DNA of 64,000 nt from Stichopus chloronotus (Eukaryota; Echinodermata; Holothuroidea; Aspidochirotida; Stichopodidae). The stretch is from positions 18,607,009 through 18,671,008 of the forward strand of contig CM037838.1 in the NCBI GenBank assembly GCA_021234535.1. The letters are read 5' to 3'. The position numbers were made by a program, and so were the translations under genes. Within the stretch, counting starts at the first letter, position 1; each line of letters starts with the position of its first letter. Below, in pieces: positions 25,931 to 37,160 of this stretch. The notes under the pieces were generated by a model that saw only the letters and a list, made by a program, of their open reading frames with translations, made no database searches and was not told where the DNA came from.

Positions 25931-26588
25931 GACAATCATGATGAATAAAACTTAATTAGCACAATTCTGGTAGCATGTAGATGAGTTGATATTGAATCAG
26001 CATGCACATCAAATGCTAAGAATATATTTCTGGAGTAACAGTGTATTCTACAGTTGTTCACATAAAAATTAGTTGGATTCATTAGCTGCGGTTACCTTGA
26101 ATCCGCCTAGCCTTTCTTATTACTAGCCATGGTCGAGAAACATAACGTTTGGTGAACATTAGGCGATGACTTTACCAAAGATCTAGATGGTTCTTTGGAC
26201 TTTACCAGTTGTTATGTACGGACTGTGCTGTGTACACTGTAACAACGTACTGTAGTTACGTACTGTGTTGGTAACTACTGACTGACACAGCAACAAATTA
26301 GTTACAATAGTGCGATTAAATCTAACAGTAATACTTGTAAGTTGCGAGATGAAAAAAATAAATAAAATATAAGGGACCTTACTCGGAGACTGATCAATGT
26401 CCTTTCATTATCAGGAGTAACTCGAGCTGATTGACGAGCAGCAGCGAAACATTTATGCACGTAAACCATCTCACCTTAGGTTTATTGTAGGATTCGCATC
26501 TCTGTTGTTTACGTTTCCCGGCTAGGCTATGCACAGATTTCGTAATACGATTTCGCAGCTGTCTAGATTATGGCACGCCAAATGCCCG
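25931..26588. other. Gene-free stretch
   Basis: No exon or element supported. Confidence 0.45.
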
Positions 26589-26885
26589 GTAATTCGACAA
26601 ACCAGGTTTTTCGACCGAAAACCTGGTTTTTCGACCGATAATCCAGGTCTATCGGTCGAACAACCAGGTTTATCAACTGATAAACTTTGTTCGTCGATGG
26701 TTTATCGACTGATAAGCCAGGTTTTTAATTAACCTGGTTTATCACTTCTATAACCAAGTTCATCAGCCATGAAGTGATTAACTTGGTTTATCAAGTCGAA
26801 AACAAAGGTTTAGCAGCCGGTAAACCAGGTTTGCAAGTCGAAAAACCGAGCATAATTTGATAAATTTGGTTTATCGGTTGACACA
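26589..26885. repeat. CCAGGTTTATCGA-type inverted/tandem array
   Basis: About 300 bp made almost entirely of variants of AACCAGGTTTWTCGACYGA and its inverse (AAACCTGGTTTTTCGACCGA and similar). More than ten half-units occur in alternating or same orientation. Highly structured and non-coding. Confidence 0.8.
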
Positions 26886-29094
26886 CTTTGCCCATAATAC
26901 AAGTGAAATGACAACTACGTTATTTTTCTTATCAGAGCTGTCCGTAATATCGAGAAAATAACATAGGAAGATTAGCATGAACAAGTTACGTTTGCCTGCA
27001 TTGTTTGTGAACACTAAAATATATTTTTTGTACACATAGTTTACATTCGTGATTGTTAGTAACACTATACCATAATTTTAACTGCCAACATTTTAAGGGC
27101 CAAAAAAACTTGAATTCAGCCCTGGATGTTTTTACAATCTCCACTGGTGAACCTTCTCCTTTAAGAATATGTTCGAGTGACAATTGAAAATCAAACCCAC
27201 ATCGTAAGAAGGATGCATGACCACAATCTTAAGTTCAACACAGTTAAAATTAATAAAATCAAAGTTTATAACCAGAATATGTGTAACTGGTTGATCTTTG
27301 CATAATTCTTAACTCTGACCCAAATGTGCCATGGATCTCTATGCACTTTCATTTTTTCATTTCATTTTTTTTTTTGGGGGGGGGGGGGTCACAGCTTGTC
27401 TGCATGCATAATGACGTGCAATAATAATGATAATAGCGTTACGTCCTCGAAAATACGATGAGAAGTTTAACATTCTTTCAAGAATCAATTGGTTCATTCG
27501 TTGGAATAAAGTCAGAATAAACAAAAAGTTAGCGTTTTACTTTGAATCTAACACCAGAAATTGTAATGCTTTGTTTTCACCTTCTTCTTTTTCTTATGTC
27601 TCTACAGTCTAATTAAAGTTGACACTTTTCACCGAGAAAGCGTCGTTTTGTTGTCATCCTTTTTATGCTTTTTTTTTGTCAGCCTACCTTGATTTTGTGT
27701 TCTTCTCTGTGCTTTACTTTAATTAGAGAACCTTATCCAGAGTCCGCCACCCAAAACAATGTGATGTCGTTCTGAGTACACAAACGTGCACGTACACCTT
27801 CACCAGGACTGGACGATGCCGCAATGCCTGTGAAATTAAACACTGAGTATACCTACGTGGAAGGGTTTGACGAAGACGACAAGATTGCTGAATATTCTAT
27901 TTCCCTTTGGGGAAAGTGAATAACTTTCTTCCTCAGGTAATCTTTGTTAATTATATTATCCTACTTTATCCTCACTTTTTCAACAATTTTTCTATGTGAT
28001 TCGAAAATCAAAAACATGTAGGTATATTGGGACCTCTGTAGATCTAAAAAAAGAAAGAAAAAAAAAAACTATTGGTAGACATGTAGACTAAATGTACTTA
28101 CTAATTTTGGCACAGTGCCGTTCTTTGAAAATGCTCCGTAACTTGCAGAGCATACTTTACATTTTTAGAATAGTGGGTATAGTCAAATAATTATATAATG
28201 TACTTAGCAGTTGTTTTAAATTTAGCGAATATCTGAGCCTATACTAGAAATCCTCGCAAAGTGAAATGAGTTGTATAAATATTGAGGTCATTTAGAAACG
28301 GTAAATAGTCATCTTTCATTTTCAATTAAGAAGTTCAACTCCAGGCTATACATGATTAATCACTGCATGACCAAACTTTAAAGTATTAGGAAATGGCCGT
28401 CGCGATGGACTGTGGGTGGGTGTCCCCCCCCCCCCCAACAAAAAAAAAATGTCACAGCGATGACAGTAGGAATATCTAAAATACCAATTTCATATCTCAG
28501 TCCAGCATATCTTATGGCATATAGTTGCCAAATATTGCGTTAGATTTACCTGGGAAATGAAGCAATTCTCAAAAAATTTGAAATATCACCAATTGGATTT
28601 CTCATATGTCAGTCTAGAACTTCAAAAGACACCAAATATTGCCTTTTCCCTTGCAACCCTCTCACAGGTCAAACAACTTATTTCATGATTTCCCCAATTT
28701 ATCAAAATACTATTCTATAACATTTCTTTTTCATTAACGTGGCTATCACTTACAAAGTTATCGGTTCAAGGACAACTTCTACTTTGTTATGGAATCATCG
28801 AAGGATGTAGCAAAAATATATAAAAAAAACAGCAATCACCGAAAAAAAAGGTTGGTATAAATTTTCTGACTTTATAATTTAAATGCAATAGATGGAAAAT
28901 GTTGCACCAGATTTTGTCTAAGGTTACCTGGTAGTCGAAAATTTCTCAAAAAGGAAAAAAAAAACGATTATCGGTATCGTTAGAAAGTAAAAACTGCTGA
29001 GTTAACTTTTCTGGAAATTACGATAGCAGAAATGTTCCAGATAAGAGGACTCCCAGTTATTATCACTTTTTCATAGAATGGTGTTTTTCTCATG
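26886..29094. other. Gene-free stretch
   Basis: Contains an 11-T then 13-G compound run at 27365-27388 and a C-run/A-run at about 28423-28449. A piece reading CCTTCTCCT next to TTAA at 27154-27166 looks like one end of the AGGAGAAGG transposon family, but no partner end was found. No exon supported. Confidence 0.45.
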
Positions 29095-30780
29095 GTGATT
29101 TTCTCAGTTACTTGAGAAATTGTGGACACAATATCCCTACTTCAAGGCTGAGTACATGCAGGCCAGAACACCCTGAAAGTACGTCTCCGACCATCAGTAA
29201 ACTCAAAAATTTTCTTCTACGTTCCGCGCCATCTAATAGTGGCGCTCCGCTTACATAGTCCTATCCGCGCGGAACTCGCAGAAGGGCTACGCACTGAGAC
29301 TCCCTGCCGAGAGCTCTAGATAGAAGTATACATGATATGTCATATTAATGGCATACAGGCCATATGTCCCCCGATCATTAGTCCCTGCGCGGTGCAACAG
29401 ACTAGATCACTCGGGCCCACCGTTTCGGGGTATCTGGAAAGTTTCAGTAAAAAAACCAAGTTTTCCTACGCTACGCGCCAACCAATAGTGGTACTCGCCT
29501 TAGCAATCCGCTAATTAGTGACAAACAAAATTTGGGTGAAATATCTTTCCCCACATCCCCCCCCCCAAATAAAATCTCTAGGCGCCCCTACGCCTATGTG
29601 TTTAGACCCAAAATATTTGCTAAGTACTCAAAAGAGAAAAAATGAAAGAAAATGCGTTTATTATTCAGAGATTGATGTTTTTCCCATGAATTGAGGAATT
29701 GCAGACATAATATCCCTCACGGTTCCAAGGATGGTACATGCAGCTTCAATACACCCGAGAAGGAAAGTTTCCAGCCATTTGAGGGTGGGAAGGAAGGGGG
29801 TGGGGAGGGTGAAAAGACAAAAAATTGCCTTCGCCCCGCACCAACGAATGGTGGCGCTTTGCCTAGAGAGTACCCCGGGCCCGTTACTCTGTCAAATCCC
29901 TCCCCCAATAAGGTTTTGTTTTGTTCCGCCGAGCCTGGTAGTGCCCTTTTCGTGAAGACTTCACCCTTCCATTAATATTTTTGTATCTTATCTTGGCAAG
30001 GTATTCTTATTGTCCAAATCTGTCTGGGTGGGGTCACCACTCAATTGGAAAAAAAAGTCCAACTATAGTTGGAATTTTGACCCTTCACATCCCCTGAAGG
30101 TCCTGATTGGGAAGTGTGATCATGATTATAAGTATTCAGGCATGATGCCTGTATTAAGATGTGTTCAGGCGTAGCTAAACATACATTAGAGTTTATAAAA
30201 TATAAACTTCTTTCATACACTAAAAGATCAGAAAATTGTATGCTACATCTAGTCGTTGCCACAGGACTGACAATACGGTATAGCAAACCTGTGTTCAGTA
30301 CAATGTTAAGTAAAGACGAATGGCCTGAAGAAAACGAGAAATCAAAGACATTAGCCTAAGTTGCTAACATATATGTCATCACATTAAAATAACAGTATTC
30401 AAAGTTGGAACTTTGTCTAGTATTTCTTTTACATTTTTCTTTTATAGTTATACATTGTAGGCCTATATAAAGTTTTGTAGCAAATGTCAAAATGAATAAA
30501 ACAGAAAATGTAATTTTCAGAAAGTACCTTTGAAGGCAACGTCCGAGCGGTAAATAACTGCCCAGTAGCCAAATATCCCCCCTCCCCTCTCTACCAGACT
30601 CCGTAACTGGTTTACTTGTTTGGAAAATGGCACCGTTACCATACACATCAAACGCAGTCACATCCACACTGGATGAGACAGTACCACTGCCAATCTGGGG
30701 GGTTTGAAAAAAAATTTTCTTGTGCGCTCCGCGCCAACCGGTGGTGGTGCTCTGCAGTGCTTAGTCAGAAGTGGCGGGTT
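29095..30780 (+). repeat. Cluster of GCGCCA...TGGCGC repeat copies
   Basis: Four related blocks occur near 29218, 29463, 29821 and 30718. Each has a poly-A/T lead (AAAATTTTC-like), then (T/G)CCGCGCCAAC and (A/G)GTGGTGC or GTGGCGCTCCGC. At least two share a further 120 bp upstream (ATATCCCT and GTACATGCAG motifs). Local GC is raised. A dispersed family of unknown class. Confidence 0.7.
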
Positions 30781-31489
30781 AAATCATATTGTTTTCTCAA
30801 GACTGACCTGACATTTCCCACAAATATTTTCTCGATACCACCGACTTACCCCGAACGAGGCTCAAAAGTTGAAGATTATCTGATCCCAACCTCACCCACG
30901 AATGTCAACCACCGGTTGTCTATACATGTTTCGTCGGTCTGGCTCGCCAGAACTTGAGGTATTCAGGCTAGTTTTTAATACTAGAATACTAGAAGTATGA
31001 AATTGAAAAATAATGAGTGGCCAACGAAATTACTTTTAAATTATCACAGGCCTTACCACCGTCATGTTACTGAATACTCTCTGCGGTTGGATTGATCATT
31101 GTTACGTTAGAGCAACGTAAGACAGTCTGGCGTACGTTTGGACCTATACCTTTAGTTATTTACAATAAAAAACCACTTTTCGCCTCGAGTCAGCCAGATA
31201 GGCCTATCTGCAGCGCGAAAATCGAAGGTATGTATAAAGACCGAATTTAGACATTGAAATAAGCATCCAGTTGTTTCAAAGATGATTCAATTTCTATTGA
31301 ACGGAGGTCTTTGCATTTCTCAAAATACCCCGTGTACCGGAAATGTCCCACCAAATGTGTGATTTAAATCTGATTCCATTTTTTTAATTTTATTTTTATA
31401 TTTTTTTGCTGTAATCGACCTAACGGGGGGGGGGGGGGGAGAGATCCGCGCTGGCCCTCAAACCCCCAAAGATATAACCCTATAATTGC

Positions 31490-31570
31490 GACTCGGATGA
31501 AGAGAGTCGGTAAGTAGACAGGCGCTAAGCCATGCACGCATTTGTAAACCATTAAAATTACGTACATTGG
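31490..31570 (-). mobile_element. LINE reverse-transcriptase fragment
   Basis: Minus-strand translation gives VILMVYKCVHGLAPVYLPT, the segment just after the reverse-transcriptase core of CR1/L2/jockey-like LINEs. Flanking sequence does not continue the protein on either side, so it is a short relic. A G-run of 13-14 bases follows at about 31426-31439. Confidence 0.7.
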
Positions 31571-32380
31571 AAAAAAAAACTTTTTCTGGCTGTAGACGAG
31601 AGAAACCGGTTAACATTTCGACGGTGTTCGATTTTAAGTTTTCTTCTAAGAGATTTTCATTATATTGCATATCTTTTAAAGGAAGACCGGAAAACGAGGA
31701 TCCATATCTACAACGAAACATTTTCCGTATAGAAGATTGGAGTTGGAACCTTTTAAGTTTCAGATACACTTTCAAACCTTATGCAAGAAATAACAGCGAC
31801 ACAATTGATGTCGGCAGTGTAATTACCTTTATCAATTACAGCGATTTTGGTAAGGTGTAGGGAACTCTTTTCACCCAAATACACACCATGAATTTTCAAA
31901 GTTCTGTTTACTCATGTTGACTGTTTGAAGGCCGACAAGTGGACATTAAGACTTGATCAAACCTTGCGCCGGCAGAATCAGTTTCATTTTAATACAATAA
32001 CGGACGAAAACGAATATCGGTATTTGCAGTATAAAACACATTTTCATTAAACGAAGCTATAGAGGCTACTTTCCTTGCTGGTATGAACATCAAAGTTGCT
32101 GGTATGGACATCGAATTACGTAAACCTAAATCAAATTATCACTGAAATAGACCTACTTATTTGAGCGCTGTTGGAAAGATCACGAAATCTTTTGATTAAT
32201 ACACCGATGACATCTTCGTTTTCCGGTCTTTTCTTTTTGAGGTTTTTTTTTCACTGTAGCCTTTTGCAGAATCTCTAAAAGGTAAACTGAGAAAAGTCAA
32301 GACTGTCTCAGAAACGAGGACCTTGTATAAACACGTTATATAACTGTGTATGGCTACGAAAGATGGACTGAAGGCTGGAT

Positions 32381-32671
32381 GTTAGAAAGTATTTCTCAAG
32401 AATTGTTGATGATTGGAATGGTCTGCCGTAGAACGTGGTAATACCTACGAGTGTTAATACCTTTCAGGACGTAGTCAAACGGATATTTTCAGCAGTGTGG
32501 GAGATTTTTTCCCGGGGTTATGACAGGGGATATGCAGGGGGATATCTGCTCTCACACTGTTTTTTTTTTGTTTTTGTTTATAAGAACATTTTTCTTACCG
32601 ACCCTTCCCTCAATCAACTAACTCTTCGTTTAGATTTTCATTATTTAAAGCTACTCAAGTTTTCGTTTTAG
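32381..32671 (+). mobile_element. LINE ORF2 C-terminal relic
   Basis: Plus-strand frame from 32381 reads VRKYFSRIVDDWNGLP, a stop at 32429-32431, then NVVIPTSVNTFQDVV. This is the conserved end of LINE ORF2 proteins (RK-FFS-RVV--WN-LP...VNTFK). The in-frame stop and degraded upstream part show a dead copy. Confidence 0.8.
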
Positions 32672-35600
32672 AGATTTTCGATCCTCCTTGTAAACACATT
32701 TACCTCATCCCTATACGTAGTATACAGGTACGTAGTATATAGGGTGGATATTGTAGGTGCCCGGGTATGTGGTATAGTGTCCGCAGAACGATGTGATAGG
32801 TCAAAGGTTAAAGGTCATGAAAGCGAAAAACACGTTTGTAGCTTTTATATCTATGTGTGAATGTCCTAAAATTGTGAAACTACCACTTTCAAAAAGTAGA
32901 CCATACAAGAAGTTTGTTAAATATATTGTGACGTCACAAGGTAAAAAAAAAAGCTCTGAAAAAGTGTGTCACGATCTCCTCCTTGACGGTACAGTCGGAC
33001 AAACTTCAAACTCTGTGGGTAGGTGCCTTTGTGTAAGACGTAGTGTACCGCTCGACCGATGACATCATAGGTCAAGGTTACTATAGCGCATAATACAGTG
33101 TTTTTGGTGCTGGTAGTGTATGGTGTCAACATGACTTTTATATCTTTGCCTTTCCATGAATGTGATATAGTATTTCAACCTATGCAACTATGTTTTGAGC
33201 TGAGTGATTATGTCTGGCAGCAATGTTGTATTCCATGCGCTGATAATACCTTCACTCAGCATATGTTACAGGACGAATGGGGCGCTGGCCTACCACTTGT
33301 TGTAGCATGGATGTATAAAACTTCGCGCACCTAACGTAAAAGTCTTGGAATTTCAAGATGTTGTAAATTCAAAATCCCTGAAAATCATATATCTTGTTTT
33401 CGCAAGCCTAAAATTCAATTTTACTAGCAATTCGATCCAATGTGCCATGGATTGTACCTCGAAATCTGTTATTTTAAGCAACATTGACTTGAGTTAACGA
33501 TACGATGTAATCCTGCCAAACTTCGCACATCTTACTAACGTTAGCATGACAATCATCACATGACGAGTGTCCTTTTAAAAGAATCCTGTGCCTACACCTA
33601 CAGCAAAAACATGGGAACAAGCTAGCAACAAAAATGGTTAGGATAAAAGCCATTGAAGAGTCAAAATCATGACTGGAAAATTTGTAACATTCGGCGGAAA
33701 CTGCGAATAGGATGCTCTAGGCCTAGCCTACCTCACCTATGCAAATGCAGCACTGTAAAGATGACTAATCAGACAAGGGCGATTAAATAAACAGTGTGTT
33801 AGGTTTCTTTTCAGTCATTTCAAGCCATTGTAGTAAAAAAATTGTCCAGCTAGTTAGGTCATCGAATTTTAGGGCTTATTTTTAGGGATGTGCGAAGTTT
33901 GGCAGTGCGCGAAGTTTGGTGTATGTACTATACAAGAGGCTCAAAATGTTTATGAATTGTGAAGACAACACTGAAGAACGGACAACGCGTATTTCAGGGC
34001 ATTCAAGACACACAGAGGGACGGCGCGAGCGGTGCACACGTTTCTGAGAATACATTCGACGCACATTCGATTTCTAGGCACATGCGTATGCACATGCATT
34101 TGCGCCATTCGACACATACGCGGCGGCACATGTAAATAGGCTAGGCGTACGTAATGGGTATTGAATATTCAGCACTTCTTATCCACAAAGAGCAATCTGA
34201 ATAACCAAAAAGAACCATACAGCTCAGCAGACTTTGGAAATATATGAAATGACGAGTATCGGATGACACTGTAAAACAATAGGGATGAGATTCGCAACTC
34301 TGTGGATTGCCTACTTGTTTGTCAGTGGAGGTACCCCTCGGTATGGCTTCCTCCAACTTTTGTGCCCGGCATGGATCCTCGGATAAACTTTCGAGCTGCT
34401 GATCTAAAGGTGTGGCTAGAAATTTGTTGAGTATGCAAAACGCTGTAGAAGACTATCTAGACACACATGCCACCATAGCCTAGTGCAAATCGTATCGAAA
34501 AAGTTTGGCTTAAAACTGTGAAAATAGTACCTCCAAGATCAAAGGAAATGGCACATCCAAGGCCAATAAAACCAAAAATTGTACGCCTACCACAAAAAAA
34601 TAGGGAAATACCATGAAAAACAAAAATAAAAAAAATATGCTCACAGGGAGGGAGGGCATCCCTTATTTGATTATGCACCTGCACAGAAGGGAAAGTTAGT
34701 AAAGAAACATCATTCAAGACATGTATTTTCATTTGCGATTTTGGTCTCTGATGCAAAAATCTTCATGCATTCATGGTCCAGTCGACCCCATTTTTACATC
34801 CAACCGTCAGGTACCAGGGTATATACTATTGCACCGCTTGCACCAACTCATCAAGTGCCACTATTGCTACTTTGATGTGGTAGTGTGTATGATCTACATT
34901 GCAGGCATCAAATCAAATTTGATTTCATTCTGCCTCTGCTGTGTGCCTCAAGCTTTGGGGTAGTACTTGTGTACTTTTGGGTGGAAGTCTACCCATTATG
35001 GCCACGCCGTGTGTGAGCTAAGAGGGTGGAATGCCCTGTCCCAAGTAATAGCTCTTTATTCGGAGGTTGAACAAGGGCGCTACGAATCACTGTCACCAGC
35101 CCATCTCAGTCCACACAGTGGCAAATCATCGAGTGTAAAATCATGCTTCCTATTGGCTAAGAGGTTATACTCATTCAGTATGACCTAAGCAGGTGAATAC
35201 ATGCAGCAAGATTCGATCAGGCTGACGAAGTAGGATAAAAACCGAAAAAAAATGCAATCCAACCAGTAGAAATGGTATTTAATTGCCATTTTATTCTTAT
35301 TATTTATAAGTTCGGCAAGTTTCATCTTTAGTACTCAGAACAAGAACCATTGGAAGACTTTCAGCTAGTTGACTTTGCACAGAATCAAAGAATATACACT
35401 AATTTTCTTCTTTACTAATACACAAATTCAACTTGATATTGTTCTTAAACTGACTGAACAGAACTAAGTTTTGTTTTACATCTTCATGATCTTGTTCAAT
35501 TACAAAATATGTAAAAAAAAAAATTAATGGGAATGTCTTTGTAAAAAATTTGCTAATGGCAATGATTATCATAAAAAGCCAGAAACTAAAACACCTTTTG

Positions 35601-36426
35601 AGAGGTAGATATAACAGTTGAGTATACATAAGTATTGCATTGTACTCCCACAAAAAAAACTTACACAATAAAACCAAATGATTTAAAATGAAAATGCATT
35701 AGGCAACATTAACAGACAGACTGACAAATATTTCACCAATTATCTGTTAGAGCATTCCTCAATCAAATTACCTGTGGTCATCAGAGACGGTTTCTGCCGA
35801 ATCAGCCGGCAATCCTTCCTTCTTGATTTCAAACATCTCTTACGTGGACCACTGTTAGGGGTCCACACACCCTTGATGAACATGTCTGGTTATATAATGT
35901 AGCCTACCCATGAGTAATCGTTTCACCGAGGCGTTTCATTTCAGTGGATTCATTCAGAAATGATCTACAATGTAGAAGGCTAACATTACCATCCACTGTA
36001 CCATCGTGACCGGACCAACAACACCCCTCTGGAAAATACCCCCTGGGACTGGTGTCATTTCACCAGTTGGTAAAAGAACATCGGCGCATTTCTTCGTGGG
36101 GATTTTTCAGGGATGGGTAGTTGTCCCGGGGGAGTAATTGTCCAGCAACCCTTTGCATAACTTTGTGCTTTACCAGCAAGAGATACTTCTATCTACAAAC
36201 CTTGATAGTCTGCCACTTGATGATGCAGAGAAGACAAATCACGTTAGAGATCGAGGGGGGATTGTTTTTTGCCTCATTCTATAATTTGACAAGGATTAGG
36301 GCCACAGTGCTAGAATAAAAAGATAAACACTGACTGGTGGTAGAGTAAAAGCCCCTTAATTTAGTCCAAATTGCCAGAAAAAAGGGATAAAAAACACTTT
36401 AAAATCATTGTCTGTCTGTATATATA
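32672..36426. other. Gene-free stretch
   Basis: Intergenic or unknown-intron sequence. A block around 32790-33330 has the feel of a dispersed repeat (TGACGTCA and repeated cysteine-rich open frames on both strands), but no partner copy was found. No exon supported. Confidence 0.45.
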
Positions 36427-36502
36427 TACATACATACATACATACATACATACATACATACATACATACATACATACATACATACATACATACATACATA
36501 CA

Positions 36503-36532
<30 letters not shown>
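36427..36532. repeat. (ACAT)n microsatellite
   Basis: About 26 perfect ACAT/TACA units, about 400 bases beyond the 3' end of the amidohydrolase gene. Confidence 0.98.
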
Positions 36533-36535
<3 letters not shown>

Positions 36536-36943
36536 TTAAAGTAATATTAAGTGTCACAAACATTACCCTGTTTCCACAAATTTGTCAAGCGTTTTGAGCA
36601 CAGACATCAAGAGCAGAGGGAGAGGTCACTCTAAACTCAGATGAATAAAATACCTCTGACCAAAGGATGATGACAAATAAGCCTCATACTTTCAGTCTTA
36701 TTGAAAACATGAACTTAACAACAACAAGGTCCACCTGGATAAGTGGTCCAAATAACTTTTGGAATGTGGTCCCCACAATCCCAACATATATTGATCATGG
36801 AACACAGACCATGAACCATGGCAGGTTATGTTAACTGCCATTTAATGTTCTATTTATGTCTCATGAAATGCTCCATACCCCCCTGACGTGGGAGAGGGAT
36901 GGTCCACTTTGTACCTCATGCATCTAGATCTTGATCAGTATTA

Positions 36944-36949
36944 TTTATT
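36944..36949 (-). terminator. Candidate poly(A) signal overlapping the stop codon
   Basis: The minus strand reads CAATAAATAA, so AATAAA spans the last Gln codon and the stop. An ATTAAA at 36841-36846 is an alternative about 100 bases downstream. Which is used is not visible. Confidence 0.4.
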
Positions 36950-37160
36950 GAAGGCTGTTTTCGTTCAAAGGCACTTTAATTTTGTATATTTTGACAGCAT
37001 TGTTACAAAAGATGTCTTCCCTCTCCTGCAGGCTGGTGCAGTCTTCCAGACATTCCACTAACGCATCAAACACACCTTTGTAGTCGGCGGTGGTCAAGGA
37101 GAAGACCGGGTAGTCGCTCCCATACATGCATCGTGCCGCACCGAAGACCTTGACACAGTG
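36945..37160 (-). CDS. Amidohydrolase exon 7 (last)
   Basis: Acceptor TTAACTTACAG|CAC. Reads HCVKVFGAARCMYGSDYPVF, then SLTTADYKGVFDALVECL and REDIFCNNAVKIYKI, ending at TAA 36947-36945. GSDYP carries the terminal barrel Asp and NNAVKIYKI is the usual C-terminal helix. Confidence 0.95.
   Translation of the reverse strand, partial: HCVKVFGAARCMYGSDYPVFSLTTADYKGVFDALVECLEDCTSLQEREDIFCNNAVKIYKIKVPLNENSLQ

Noticed and set aside
31567..31860. Plus-strand open frame of 97 codons (contains YLQRNIFRIEDWSWN)
   Set aside because: Balanced composition made it tempting, but it has no recognised domain, is flanked by LINE debris and has no clear acceptor. Not listed as a gene.
32790..33335. Cys-rich open frames on both strands
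   Set aside because: Open on both strands with no domain; more likely repeat sequence, but no second copy was found to prove it.
36427..36532. Regular short repeats resembling a CRISPR array
   Set aside because: It is a plain (ACAT)n microsatellite with no spacers, in a eukaryotic genome.
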